In this document: positions 23,786-34,900 of the stretch, one piece after another
How positions within the stretch are numbered: the first letter of the stretch is position 1
Layout: each line of letters starts with the position of its first letter
DNA from: Zygnema circumcarinatum
Taxonomy: Eukaryota > Streptophyta > Zygnematophyceae > Zygnematales > Zygnemataceae
Length of the DNA: 64,000 nt
Assembly: GCA_037447605.1 (NCBI GenBank)
Contig: CM074805.1
Location: 3,858,335-3,922,334, forward strand
Direction: 5' to 3'
Made by a program: the position numbers and the translations under genes
The notes under the pieces: model-generated
The model's input: the letters and a program-made list of their open reading frames with translations, nothing else
Told to the model about the DNA's origin: nothing
Database searches by the model: none

Positions 23786-25120
23786 TCTCTTTTGTTTCTT
23801 TTGCTTTTCATTTCCTGTCGACCACACCCTCGTTTTTACATCTCAAACTACTTTTCCAGACATGCGAAATTACAGAACAAAGCCTACTTTGAAATTTACA
23901 GCACCAACTCCAGTTAAGGAGACAATCTGGTTATTCTGATTTTTTTGCATTCTGCAGGACCTTTAAAAATGGCGTGAAGAGTCAGCTCACTTTATTTTCC
24001 ACTCCGTTGGCACCGGAAAGAGGCGCGTGGTTTCTCAGTGGTAGTATCCCCCCCGCCTCTCCCATTCCGATATATCCAAAGTCCGGATTTCATTCCGCAC
24101 CTCGACATGGAAGGCATTCGGAGAGGTTACGCTCTTACAAATAACACCACAGATTCGCCACTGATTGAAGAGAGTGGGTGCTGACTTGACGGTCAGCCAC
24201 AACCCTAAAAAACCCTAAAATCCGCATTGTGAAGGACAGTGTCGTAGAATGGATGTAGGCTGTATGGTGTGTATCAAGGTGAAGGGAGTCTCACTGCTCC
24301 TTTCGTTTATTATTTAAAAAAAAAATGAGAATCATCATTTTTTACTGCATTTCATATTGCAAACCAGGTTTTGAAACATAAAGCGCAAAATTAAATAAAT
24401 TTCATGTGAGGCGGATATTAGAAAAAGTCATTATAGAACCATGCGAACACATAAATTAGGGTGACACACGAGCGGATCTGTCACTCCGCTCATTGCCAGC
24501 TCTCTATCTACAAAGCTCGATACGTAATTTCCGACCATCATAAAGACTACTGCAACAAAGATCACCACTATCGTCATATAATTTAGAGACCCAAAAGATC
24601 ACAAAAGTTCACTGAATCCTCCCCATATTAGGGGGGGCTCAGACTTAGCACATGGCCAAATCAATTTCGTAAGCCTGTCGGGCGACAGGCTCGACTTAAC
24701 TTCACTTTGCTAAATTCTTCTGCTCAAAAGTCTAAATTTAACCTTTCAGCAAGGCCACTTTGCTTTGCTGAAAGATTGAGAGAGGGTCCCACCTGTGAGA
24801 AAGGAATTCACCGCGTTTCCAACAAAACGGGAGGTGGAAATTGAGCCATAGTAAACGTAAAGGCTGGTCGTGGATCCTTCAAAGTACCAACAGCCCTATG
24901 TCGTTTTCAACTCAGTGTATACTTCTAGAACATGCACTTCTGTGGGAATCACCTGTACTTTCGTTAATTGCTTTCTCCAGAGAAATGGATTACCGGAGCT
25001 GTTTAGTTGTTTGTCAATCCTGCACCACAGGCTTGCAGTGTAGTGCATCTGGAAGGAAGACAAATGAATGGGCTTAACTCAGGAGCTGAATGGTCTATAT
25101 CACCCTGCTTGTGTTTACAG
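23786..25120. other. Intergenic, AT-rich, no gene seen
   Basis: Short unsupported ORFs only. A small CCCTAAAA pair lies at 24199-24221. The stretch is otherwise featureless. Confidence 0.4.
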
Positions 25121-25981
25121 ACTGGGGAATGCATGCACGAATGCTGCCCTTATGTCGTTCGCCTGCTGAACCCTCGCGTTGTGGAAGTTCTGCCTCCTGA
25201 GCAGCTTGCCCGGAGCTTAGGTCTGCCTTGCTCGCTGGTTGAGCCCCCTCGCAAACCCATCTTACAGGAGCTGGCAATGGCTATGGTTGTTGGGCCACAG
25301 CTGACCTCGCTGCCAACCGTATGGGCTGACCAGTCCGTGGCCGTAAGCCTTTTGAACTTGAATTGAAACCTGATGAAGTCGACTCCCGGAGGCTTTGGGG
25401 GTTGGAAGGCAACAAGCAGGAGTGATTCTGACAGAGGTGCATTCGGAGTATCCATCGTTATGCAAAATGCTACTGGCCGCTTTGCAGCCACAGCAGCCGC
25501 AGCTTGTCCGTGAGTCTGCAGTAGAAGTCCTCGCAGAGCTTGTAGCTGAAGTGGACTTGCTGCCCGGGAGGAATGAAGCTGTCCGAGCGACTATAGCGGG
25601 TGGGTATTGTTGGTGTTCCATGGTGGTCTTATCTGCTTCGGTAAGCTGATTCAAGAAGTATGCATAACATTTGGGAAGGTTCTCCTTCACCGGGTCTTGC
25701 TTGCTAGAGCTTTTCTCAAATTCACGCTGCACAGTCTTATGGTTGGACCTGACATTCTACTGCCATTCACTTATCCGAACAGGTGGAGGGTGCATGAAGG
25801 GCATGCTCTCCAGTAACGCTTGTGCAGAAAGGTGAACTTTCGATGGTGGGGATTCGTTGCAGGTGTGGCCGCAGCAGGGACTGCAGCAGGTGTATGCAGT
25901 GAGGAGTTTAAAGTTCTTCTTCCCCTTTTGACGACCCTTGGGAGGGCAGAAGCTCCCCTGTTGGCATCTTTGCATTCATAA
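25121..25981 (+). CDS. Alpha-helical repeat-like protein fragment (HEAT-like?)
   Basis: Three exons join in phase: 25121-25342, 25437-25599 and 25863-25981. They encode RLLNPRVVEVLPPEQLARSL and PILQELAMAMVVGPQLTSLP, then YPSLCKMLLAALQPQQPQLV, RESAVEVLAELVAEVDLLPG and FKVLLPLLTTLGRAEAPLL. The Leu-rich helical pattern resembles HEAT repeats. The second and third exons weakly recall transportin-3/importin-13-like proteins, but I cannot assign a family. No convincing start codon or full-length partner is visible, so this may be a gene fragment. It sits between the two direct repeats at 23411 and 27793. A further open stretch (ELQLLQWLVQLTAERTLGRD at ~26004) could be a later exon. Confidence 0.4.
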
Positions 25982-26374
25982 ATCTATTATGTTTATGAAT
26001 AAGGAGCTGCAGCTGCTGCAGTGGCTCGTGCAGCTCACGGCGGAAAGAACACTCGGGCGAGACCTGGCGGGAGCATCTTGAGGTCGTTTTCATGATCATG
26101 ATCATCCGGGGAAAGGTCTCATGAACTTAGTTTGAAATAGTTTTCTCAACGGGTTGATAGATGCCCTAGGTCGCTGGATCATTTGGACAACTCATGTGGT
26201 AGTAGAAACTGAAACATAGATCCGTGCTCCATGTCAATAGTGAAAAGGCTCTGATGTACTCACTCCCACGTGCTAGAATCAAACAAGGAAAGACAAGCTT
26301 GACTGATGATTTCTGTATGATAGGCATAAGTTTGATTGATTCAATCAGCGACCGCCACCGTCATACGAGAAGTT

Positions 26375-26805
26375 ACACGAGGGAGAGGGAGTGAGCGAGA
26401 GGAGCGAGAAGGAGAGAGAGGGAGGGAGAGGGAGAAGAGGGGAAAATGAGAGGGAGAGAGGGACAGTGAGAGAGGGAGAGAGGAAGAGAGAAATGGAGAG
26501 GGAGAGAGAGAGAGAGTCAGAGAGGGAGAGGGAAAGAGGAGAAAAAGAGAGGGAGTGAGGGACAGTGGGAGAGGGAGAGAGAGAGAGAGTCAGAGAGGGA
26601 GAGGGAAAGAGGAGAAAAAGAGAGGGAGTGAGGGACAGTGAGAGAGGGAGAGAGAGAGAAAAGGAGGGGGAGAGGGAGAGAGGAAGAGAGAAATGGAGAA
26701 GGGGAGAGAGAGAGTCAGAGAGGGAGAGGGAAAGAGGAGAAAAAGAGAGGGAGTGAAGGACAGTGGGAGAGGGAGCGAGAAAGAAAGGGAGGGGGAGAGG
26801 GAGGT
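26375..26805. repeat. GA-rich (GAGAGG)n low-complexity tract
   Basis: About 430 bp of purine-only sequence is built from GAGAGGGAGAGA variants. It includes a longer internal duplicated block containing GAAAGAGGAGAAAAAGAGAG that recurs about three times. Confidence 0.9.
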
Positions 26806-26998
26806 TTGAGACGTGGTCTGGCTATGCAGGGAAGCCGGAGAGAACCCTAATTCAGCTCCAAACATGCCTAACTCTCATCGAAGTTAGTCTCTCGGACAGA
26901 CCTTTATTGGTGGGAGAAGCCCTCCCCACAGCACAAAGGCGCTGAGGCCACAGCCAAAGCCAGCCTTCCATGCGGCGCTGTTCACATTCCCGTTATTT

Positions 26999-27763
26999 TC
27001 AACGGAGGGCGGAGAAGTGGCCGCCATTGCAGGGAACTGGCAACGGAGGAGACTCCAAAGGTCGCCTTCGGCAGAGGTCCTCGGGACTGCTGCCGCAGGC
27101 GATGGCCACTTCCTCCTGCAGAGCCGCCTTCCTCGCAGCGAGGTGGGCTCTGAGGAAGATGTTGCTTAACTGAGTGTGGGTGTACGGAGACGTCATCATT
27201 GCTCCTCCCTCCCCCTTTTTCCCTCCCCTCCTTTTCTCCTTTTCTCTCCCCTCTCCCCTCTCCCCTCTCCCNNNNNNNNNNCCCCCCCCCCCCCCCCCTT
27301 CGGCGGCCAGGGAAGAAATCCACGCTCGACGAGTGGTCCTGTTTTTCTCAACCCAAAAAAAAAAACCATCAGTATATGGCTGCGAATGAGACTGCGGAAA
27401 ACACTGACCGGAACATGACTGCTCAGTGCAAACAGAAAAAAACAAAAGAAGGAAACGGGGGGGAGGGGGGGGAGGAGAAAGGAAAAAACAAAGTCTTGCC
27501 AGCTGATTTTGAGGAGAGACGAGGGAGGAGGGAGGAGGGGGGAGGGAAGAGGGAAGATGGAGCCTCACTTCTTTCAGAAATGAATCAAAGCGCGTGATGT
27601 CCACATCGAAGCTCCCTTCAACCCGTGGCGAGAGGAGGGGCTGTGCGTGCAGCTCCACTTCCCCAACCGTACAAATTGAAAGGGCAGGAAGGCTGCTCCT
27701 CGCTGAGGTGCTTTCAGACCAACGGCACGTTTTCTTACGACAAAGATTCCAGAAAGCCTGCAA
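26999..27763 (-). CDS. Unrecognised minus-strand gene fragment (two exons)
   Basis: A minus-strand open frame runs through 27763-26999, but the middle is low complexity with a 10-N gap. A sensible reading is two exons: one ending at 27569 (GEVELHAQPLLSPRVEGSFD, VDITRFDSFLKE, then a GTGAGG donor) joined in phase 0 to 27169-26999 (LSNIFLRAHLAARKAALQEE, VAIACGSSPEDLCRRRP, stop). I do not recognise the family. Upstream exons would lie to the right, but there the sequence turns into direct repeat copy 2, so the gene may be broken. Confidence 0.35.
   Translation of the reverse strand: MQAFWNLCRKKTCRWSESTSARSSLPALSICTVGEVELHAQPLLSPRVEGSFDVDITRFDSFLKEVRLHLPSSLPPPPSSLVSPQNQLARLCFFLSPPPPPPRFLLLFFSVCTEQSCSGQCFPQSHSQPYTDGFFFWVEKNRTTRRAWISSLAAEGGGGGXXXXGRGERGEGREKEKRRGGKKGEGGAMMTSPYTHTQLSNIFLRAHLAARKAALQEEVAIACGSSPEDLCRRRPLESPPLPVPCNGGHFSALR
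27272..27281. other. Assembly gap (10 N)
   Basis: Ten N between CTCTCCCC repeats and a poly-C run. The gap size is a placeholder, and frames across it are unreliable. Confidence 0.98.
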
Positions 27764-27792
27764 ATTTGCCCCTTACAAAATTTTCTATGATC

Positions 27793-28165
27793 TATTCAAG
27801 GACTTGTGGCGTACAGTATTGTTTTTCCTGTATAGCTTTAGCCATTGGCTGCGTCGATTCCACTTCGAAGAAGCCTGTGTATGATTGTAGGGATTTTCTT
27901 TACCGCTTTTTCGCAGTTTTGCCTCCAAATAATGCTTCGACTCATTGGGGTTCGAAGAGTCAAGTTATTGAACTAACTTTGTTTCCTGTCCGTGTGACAT
28001 TCTGCTAGTCATTGTCATTAAAGTTATTATTTCAACTTTGTTTAAGGCTTATTGGCTGTGGAAGAAGAAGCACTCCTCTATAGGTGGTTGCAATGTCTGT
28101 GCTTTGTAAGAGAAGTGGCTCTTCTAGCAAGCACCATGTTTGTCCTTGTTTGGCAATCAGATGTG
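27793..28165 (+). repeat. Direct repeat copy 2 (~370 bp)
   Basis: Second copy of the block at 23411-23785, same strand, start-to-start distance about 4.38 kb. Differences are scattered substitutions and small indels (for example CACTTCGAAG here, CACTCGAAG in copy 1), typical of an aged duplication. Confidence 0.85.
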
Positions 28166-29588
28166 TCTCACCGGAGGAATTTCCACTTTTATTGTAAGCC
28201 TTGTGGCCACAGCACTGCCTATGTGTATGTGTCTAGGAGTTGTGCATGCCATTGTTTGCCCCACGCACTTTCCGATCATTGGCCAACCATGCGACCATCT
28301 GCGTGTTCGACTCATGCGCTCTAAACTCTCGGTACTGTACGGACAGTGGCCTCCAGGGGCCAAAAATGTAAATATTCACAGGCGCGTCACATTTTTTCAT
28401 TGGAAAAATGAAAAATGAAGACGCGACGAGCGCCGTCGACCGCTCGGCCTACGTCCCGTCACACGCAGTTCCATGTTCCGTTCTATGCTGGAAATCGAAC
28501 TGAGCTGAGATCTGGGACGGATGCGCCGCATAGAACGGCGCGCCGAAAGCTCCTGTCATGTCCCTGTCAGGGGCTCGCTTGCAGCCTCCGTTCGGGGCAT
28601 TTCAGGGGGGGCAGAAGCTGCTGTATTGCCTTGCCTGACTGTACGTTTTCAGCAGAAGCAGCAGCATTGGAAGGGCTTGGACAGGGACAGGGGTAAGGCT
28701 TCGTCGCAGGGTTTTGAGGGTGCGCTTTTTTCCTGTCTTTAAGGAATTTGAAGTGTTTATGGACTGCTTGCTAGTCTTGCTGCTCAGGTTGCAGGCTGGA
28801 TTGACTGAAGGAGGTTTGATAAGAAAGATTGACGGGTGTGTGATGTAGACGGAGCATAATGACAAGCAGAACAGCGGACAAAGTAAACCGCCGTCAACTT
28901 GTTGGAGGGCATGAATTAAAAGGGTAAGGCCGCTAAGGAGATCAGCTGTCAGTAAGGGCTTGTAAATAGTGAGCTTGTTACTTAACGCAATCGAATCTGA
29001 TTAATTCATAACAACTGAAGGTGAATATGTAGCATTTCATAATTTAGCAAGTCATATGCTTACATAAACCATTTTGACATCAACAGTATCCGCTTATAAT
29101 CTGAACGCTTAATGCCAGGAGGGAACTGTGGCTGCTGATTCACCTGTTGTAAGGATGGCTAGTAGCCATTGCCATGCAACTGTTGCGACAATGATAATTT
29201 CGTTGAATTATTACATTATGACTACATTATTCCTTTCTCTGATTTGGACGTACAGCTTTGCAGGATTTCCCGTCCACCGCTTTCCTCATCCAATAAAAAA
29301 AGAGATAAAAATTTCTGCTGTGCGCAGGTATAATCTGCCCTCCTTTCAATCGCTGTTGCTTTACACATAGATTTTGCGAATGGGAGGTGTGCAGACTGGC
29401 GTGTCATCATCTGATCGGTGCCTTACGTATGTGTAATAATTCTCTGTCTCCTATTTTTTTTCGGGAAACACCTCTCCGCACATCGATATACGAACTTGGT
29501 TTATGCCAAGAGTTTATTGAATGGATATTCCATTAACAAAGTATCTCAGCAGGAAACAATTCTGCTGGTGCTCTGCCGTATTGCGGTC
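28166..29588. other. Intergenic, no supported gene
   Basis: Short ORFs near 28415-28740 are Arg/Cys-rich and match nothing I know; they could be a 5' exon of the next gene. The motif CATTGGCCAACCATG at 28275 resembles the CCAACCATTGG cores elsewhere. Confidence 0.35.
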
Positions 29589-30486
29589 ATGCTTCAGGGT
29601 TATACCAATTTCATGACGAATCCAATCTTCAAGCAAAAAGCAAGAGAGACCGTGGCGAGCTCAGCAGCAATAAGTAACTTCGATGAAGAATGCTCGGCAT
29701 GTGTAAACTTAAAGAAGGAGCGAGACCTCACATCAAAAGGATGGGAATTACAGTCGATGGTCACTAAGTATTTAGAGACCAGGATCACCAAGCTAGAGGC
29801 TGAGAATATCAAGCTACAGGCTAAGAACAGCAAGTTAGAAGATGAAAACGAATACCTTCGAGAAAAGGCTGAGCTCCTTCCCACTGAACGTGAACAGGAC
29901 CTGGATCCCCTGGAGAGGAAGCCGATCATACTCCCAGCTTTCGACAAGGTACGTTACGATTAGCACAAAGAAGTTGTCAGGGTGTAGCCTTGAGCTGAAG
30001 GAACTTCATTGACGAAGTAGAGTGAGCGTTTGCTTGTGCAGGAAAACAAGCTACCACGTGTTCACGCTCGTACGCGATAACAATTTGTTCTTTGCGTCTT
30101 CAAAGAAATTGGTATGAATTTCATACAGCTCCACCAACCGGTCTAAAAAATTGTTCAACAACGCTCTCCTCCAGAAAACTCTCGTATGCGTTTTTGCGCA
30201 TGACCCTGAAACTCTGTGCTCTAACTCACCTCGCAGGTCGCTTGTAACTGGTCGCTTGCGTGCGCTTTTTGTCACTTTACAAATGCCCGAGATTAAGGTC
30301 TGCTCGTTCAGCTTCCCCCTCCTCGAGCACATGCTCGACCACCCTCAGACACAGGGGGGCATGTTTGGCTCATCACAAGGCTGCCTCCTCTCAGCTGTTG
30401 CCAACGGCAGTTCCGTGCTCCTTCCAAGGTTTCAGATTGCCGATGCGTTGATGGCCAGCGGCACAACACAACCGAGCTTTTCATAG
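29589..30486 (+). CDS. Small coiled-coil protein, unrecognised
   Basis: Two phase-0 exons: 29589-29948 (an open frame begins at an acceptor at 29553) and 30298-30486. The first encodes MLQGYTNFMTNPIFKQKARE, ECSACVNLKKERDLTSK and then a clear heptad coiled coil, RITKLEAENIKLQAKNSKLE followed by DENEYLREKAELLPTERE. It ends at FDK with a GTACGT donor. The second exon gives SFSFPLLEHMLDHPQTQGG, SSQGCLLSAVANGSSVLLPR and a stop. The basic region typical of bZIP factors is not seen before the heptads, so I do not call it a transcription factor. The start codon and any 5' exons are uncertain. Confidence 0.45.
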
Positions 30487-31933
30487 GTGTTCTTTTTGCT
30501 ATACCTTGCAGAATGCCTCGTCAGAATTTCAGATTATCCTTTCTTTTGATAGACGGTTTTTATTGCATAGACTTCGGCAACGAAATGGGAACCGAAATTG
30601 ACCTGAACGCCCTCCAGAGCAGTCTGCTTTGCTGAGTTTGAGCTGACATGTGTGTACCGAAATTTTGAGAGTGCAGTAACTAATAAATGCCATGGTGATT
30701 CCCTACGAGGGCATTGCAAAAAATGTGTTCTTTTTGTGGATTGCAACGATGTATTTTTTTTCTCTAAAATGTCGACTTGATCGAGTCGAAGATGTTCTTA
30801 TTGGCATTCCTCGTGCTTCACGGTCTTTTAGAAGTTTGCGCTGTCCGAGCCGAAAGGAGGGCTGGCGGAGGGGAGGGGAAGCCCAAGGGGGCCGCATGCT
30901 TCTGCTGATCCTGCAGCACCCTTGGTACCCTTGGGACCATCCTTCAGTCGGCGCCTCCTAGAGGATGCAACACCATAGTCGCCGCACGCAAGGGCTTGCC
31001 CTGAAAGGCGAAGCAGGCAGCAGCACAGGCGCTCTGGCGACGGCGTGTGAGCACTCATCATGGCGTCCGCACTATCTTTCGCGCAGGTGTTGGCGAAGCG
31101 TGATGCGAACGAGTGTGGGTGTGGGGGGGGGGGGGAGTCGCAGCTGTTGGAAATTACCCGACTTGGCTGCGCAAACTCACCTTCCAAATTTCAGATACGG
31201 TAGCACTGACAGGATGAATTCATTGCCTAACCCATAACTAGACCAATCCAGTATCATCCTCCTTCCCTTTTTTTAATTTACCCGCCTCATGTTCAGGGTA
31301 CTCAAGATGGCGCCTGGTCCCGCTCGGGCTCTAATGGCCTTGAGCCTTGAGGTCCCCTCCTGCCAGCGCCATGGCCCCATGAGATGGTCGCCATGGCTGC
31401 ATGCATGCAAGATGGCCCACCCACGACAGCCGTCCGATCTCGACCCGGCAGATCCTGGCCGTCGGTGCTCCTCGTAGTTCTCCCGCACGACCTTGTCGGC
31501 CCTTCGGCACCCAAGATCGTCCCCGGCGAAACCGACACGCTCTACCGTCCGTACCACACGGCCCGACGGATCGTTCGGAGTCGCCCCCTCCTCCCTCCTC
31601 ATATACGGCCGCGTCCGTACACGAGTTCGTACACGAGTTTGTACTTTTGTACGTTAATTTCGTACAGATTTGCCCGAAAAACGCGATCCCGAGTACTGTA
31701 CAGTACAGCACGCACCGTACGGCAGTCCGTACGGTCAGTGTGCCCCCTCAGCAGGAGCACTCGCCTCCAGCCGGTGCCACGTGGCGTTCCCTCCGCGAGC
31801 GGGCGGGAGGGAGGGAGGGAGGGAGGGAGGGAGGGAGGGAGGGAGGGAGGGAGGAAGGGAGCGAGGGAGCGAGCAGGCGCCGCCCCGGCGGATGGCGCAG
31901 CCCTAGCCCTATAGTAGAGTAGAGCGCGCGATC
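30487..31933. other. Intergenic and MNS3-like promoter region
   Basis: No supported gene. The last 350 bp before the mannosidase start are rich in GTAC-core motifs (about 31610-31735, including ACCGTACGGCAG and CCGTACGGTC) and in GGGA repeats. Confidence 0.45.
31804..31861. repeat. (GGGA)n microsatellite
   Basis: About 13 tandem GGGA/GGAG units lie about 75-130 bp upstream of the mannosidase start codon. The G-runs could form a G-quadruplex on the plus strand. Confidence 0.9.
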
Positions 31934-34900
31934 ATGGCGGGGCTGCTGCCCACTGCGCGGGGCGAGGCGGCCTACGACAACGCCAAGGCACGGCGGAAAG
32001 GCCGGCTTGCAAAGGTCAGGGGCCGGCTCTTCGCCTTTCACTACTGTCCAATGCGTTGACGGATGGTTTCAGGGCCCGCTGAACTCAGGGCATAAGCGTA
32101 CAGGTCGACGTCGAGGCTAAGAGCAGCATTACTCGTCGAGTGGCTTTATTTAGGTTGTGGTCTATCTTGAGTTGTTTGTTTGTTTGTTTTTTTTTTTTTT
32201 TTTTAAGTAAGGTTTCTGGTTTACTGCAACGGAAGCCTGCAGCTTGAGTATTTAGGTACAGGGCTGTTTTCTGCCTCATATTGTAAGACAAGCGGAGGTT
32301 TTCGGATTTTCGACCCGGGACTGTTTTACTAGGAATATGGAAACATTGTAACCTATTAAGCTTAGCCGAGGGATGATACGGGTTGGAGGCATTTGGGCGC
32401 ATGTTGAGCATAGTGATGCGCCTATCGAGACTATATATTTATATGTAGCGCATTTCAATGCTCAACATGAACCCGCATTGAAGTTAGCGGGAACTTTGAT
32501 CGAACAAGAATTGTTCCAGGTTTACCAATATTGCCACATTGTTTTGAAGTGCTCAAGGAGAATATATCAACGCTTTGTGGCGGAAATTTCGACTCATAAA
32601 AACGTTCATTCATTTTACGTGATTGTTTTTTTTCTTTTTAGCGTCCTTGCTCTTGCCTACTGAGCATTGTAGGGTTTGAGGTTCGCCTAAACCTCCAGAT
32701 TAACTAGCAACGAGAGGAGCCAGACTGAATGCTTTGTGCTTCACCTTCAGGTATTTTTGAAATGTAAATTTTCTATGGATAGTAGCGACGATGAGCTTTA
32801 GCATGGGATCTACCCATCGCCACCTGCTGGCGTCTCTGAACCCTGAGTTTTTTGGCTTCGCAGTTGTTCGTTATTTACAAGCGAAAGTATCCAATCCTCC
32901 GGCTCTGCAGCCCCACCTCCCTTCTCGCGGTATTTGGCATCTTCTGCTTCGTCTACGTGGTGACCGGCCACACGAGTGTGGGAGAGGCTTATAGGAACTC
33001 CAAGCATGGCATTGCCATCAATGAGAGAATATTAAGAGCACGTAATGGATCTGCTCTATTGAAGGGCCAGCCCTTGGAGAAGAAGTTTATAGAAAAAATT
33101 GAGGGGACTTCACCAAAGGTAGAAGAAGTTAACGCTGGAGGTCATGACTCGGCACTTACTTCTGATCCTGTAGAAAAGAAGGCGAAGAAAGAATCTGCCG
33201 TTAATGGCGAAAAAGTGATCCGGGGGGATCGGGAGAACTATGAAGACGATGAGTCTGACGCGAAGGTGAATGCGGAAGGAGGTTCGACGTTAGGTCTGAC
33301 AGATCCTTTTGGAGATGATGTTGGCGAAATAGATAAGGACGGACAGGACATTATAGTTCAAGTAGACGAAGGGAAAAAGTCTGAAAAGAACAGAGGTAAA
33401 GCGAAATCAGTCGACAATTCCCCCGAGGGGGAGACTGGTAGTATGAAGGAAAAAGCAAACAAGCAGAGCGTTGAAGGAGGTGACTCAACGGACGGAGGTG
33501 ATGCAGATGCTGGTGTGGGAGCGGAGGAAACTGAGGAATTCAAGAGTATAGACGAGTCTGAATCGAAAGTGAGTGTTTCCAACGTACGGCAGGAAGAGGG
33601 AGTAGGCGGGGATAGACAAGAGAAAGGAGGTAAGGGTGCAGATGAGCATGGCAGCAATAAAAAGAGGCAGCGACACTTGATTGGGGGTTCCGATTCAGAT
33701 GAGGCAGACAGTGCAGACGGAGAGGTGCTAAGGGAAGGGGAAACGGGTGATGGGAGTGATGTTGAAGCTGAAGTGAGGCAACGCGAAGCAAAAAGTGATG
33801 GACGTAAAATTGGCGGCCATTTGAATCTGCCTCGGCGTGATGAGCATTCACTTGAAGCGAGGAAACAGTTCGGAGATGTGCAAAATGCTGGCAATGTCTC
33901 TTTGGGCGATGGGAAAGGTATCCACCATTTGAGGGATCCTCAGACTGTGGAACACAGAAAGATTGTGCCCAGGACGCACTGGGAGAGGCTGGAAGCAAGA
34001 AAAGGACATAATGTGCTGAATGTTCTAGACAAACTGCAGGTTAAAGACATGTTGAAAAACCATTCTAGGAAAGTTGAAGGAAAGGGTGCAGGGAGTGAGG
34101 GACATCATGAAACAGATAGACTAGTACACAGTGATGCTAGCGATAGTTTGCTGCAAGGTGGGATAGATGGGGCTGTGAAGAAGGATAGTCCTCACGTTAA
34201 TGCTGTAAATTTGGAAGGTATGGAAGGGCTTGATGTTAACGTAGAAGGGTTAGCAGACGAGAAGGACCGAACGGTGCATGACCCGCGGCTGTCAAAGGAC
34301 CGGCAACAAGCTGTTGTTTCTGCCTTTAGACATGCGTGGAATGGGTACAAGAGCTATGCTATGGGGTTTGATGAGCTCAAACCAGTGAGCCGCAGTGGTG
34401 CGAACAACTTAGGGGGGCTTGGGGCTACCATTATTGATGCTCTGGATACAGCCTTGATCATGGGCCAAGGCGAAATAGTTGAAGAAGCTGGGAAATGGGT
34501 CCAGAATGAGCTGCAATATCACATCGCGAATGCGGGACAGGTGAATTTGTTTGAAACAACTATCAGGATTTTGGGAGGCCTATTGAGTGCATTCTATTTG
34601 AGTGGAGGGAGGCCAACAGGTATGGTTGGGGGTTGGGAGCACCGGTGGGGCCCACTTCCAGAAGTGTACTTACAGCGAGCTCAAGACTTGGGAGACCGTC
34701 TCCTTGAAGCCTTCAAGCAGAGCAAGACTGCGATTCCACTCTCCGATGTCGTACTCTCAAGCAGGTGGGGCCCTTGTACCTCCCTTCTTTGCTTTCAATG
34801 GGAGAGAAACCACTTCTGAGATTCATTTCGGCAGTCATAGCACTGCTGGAGAGATTGGTCGGTACAAACAAAGTGACCCAAAATAGTAGCCCTTTCCTAC

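Noticed and set aside
23628-23939. Overlapping ORFs at the end of direct repeat copy 1
   Set aside because: Three frames are open over the same stretch and the equivalent frames in copy 2 are broken by indels, so no protein is being conserved.
26565-26865. Charged or Ser/Leu-rich ORFs on both strands
   Set aside because: They are translations of the (GAGAGG)n tract, with no complexity or homology.
31800-31861. Possible CRISPR-like or satellite array
   Set aside because: Simple 4-bp repeat in a eukaryotic genome; no spacers.
33358-33998. Minus-strand ORFs of 178 and 152 codons
   Set aside because: They are antisense shadows of the acidic linker exon of the mannosidase; Ser/Pro/Leu-rich composition mirrors Glu/Asp/Gly codons.
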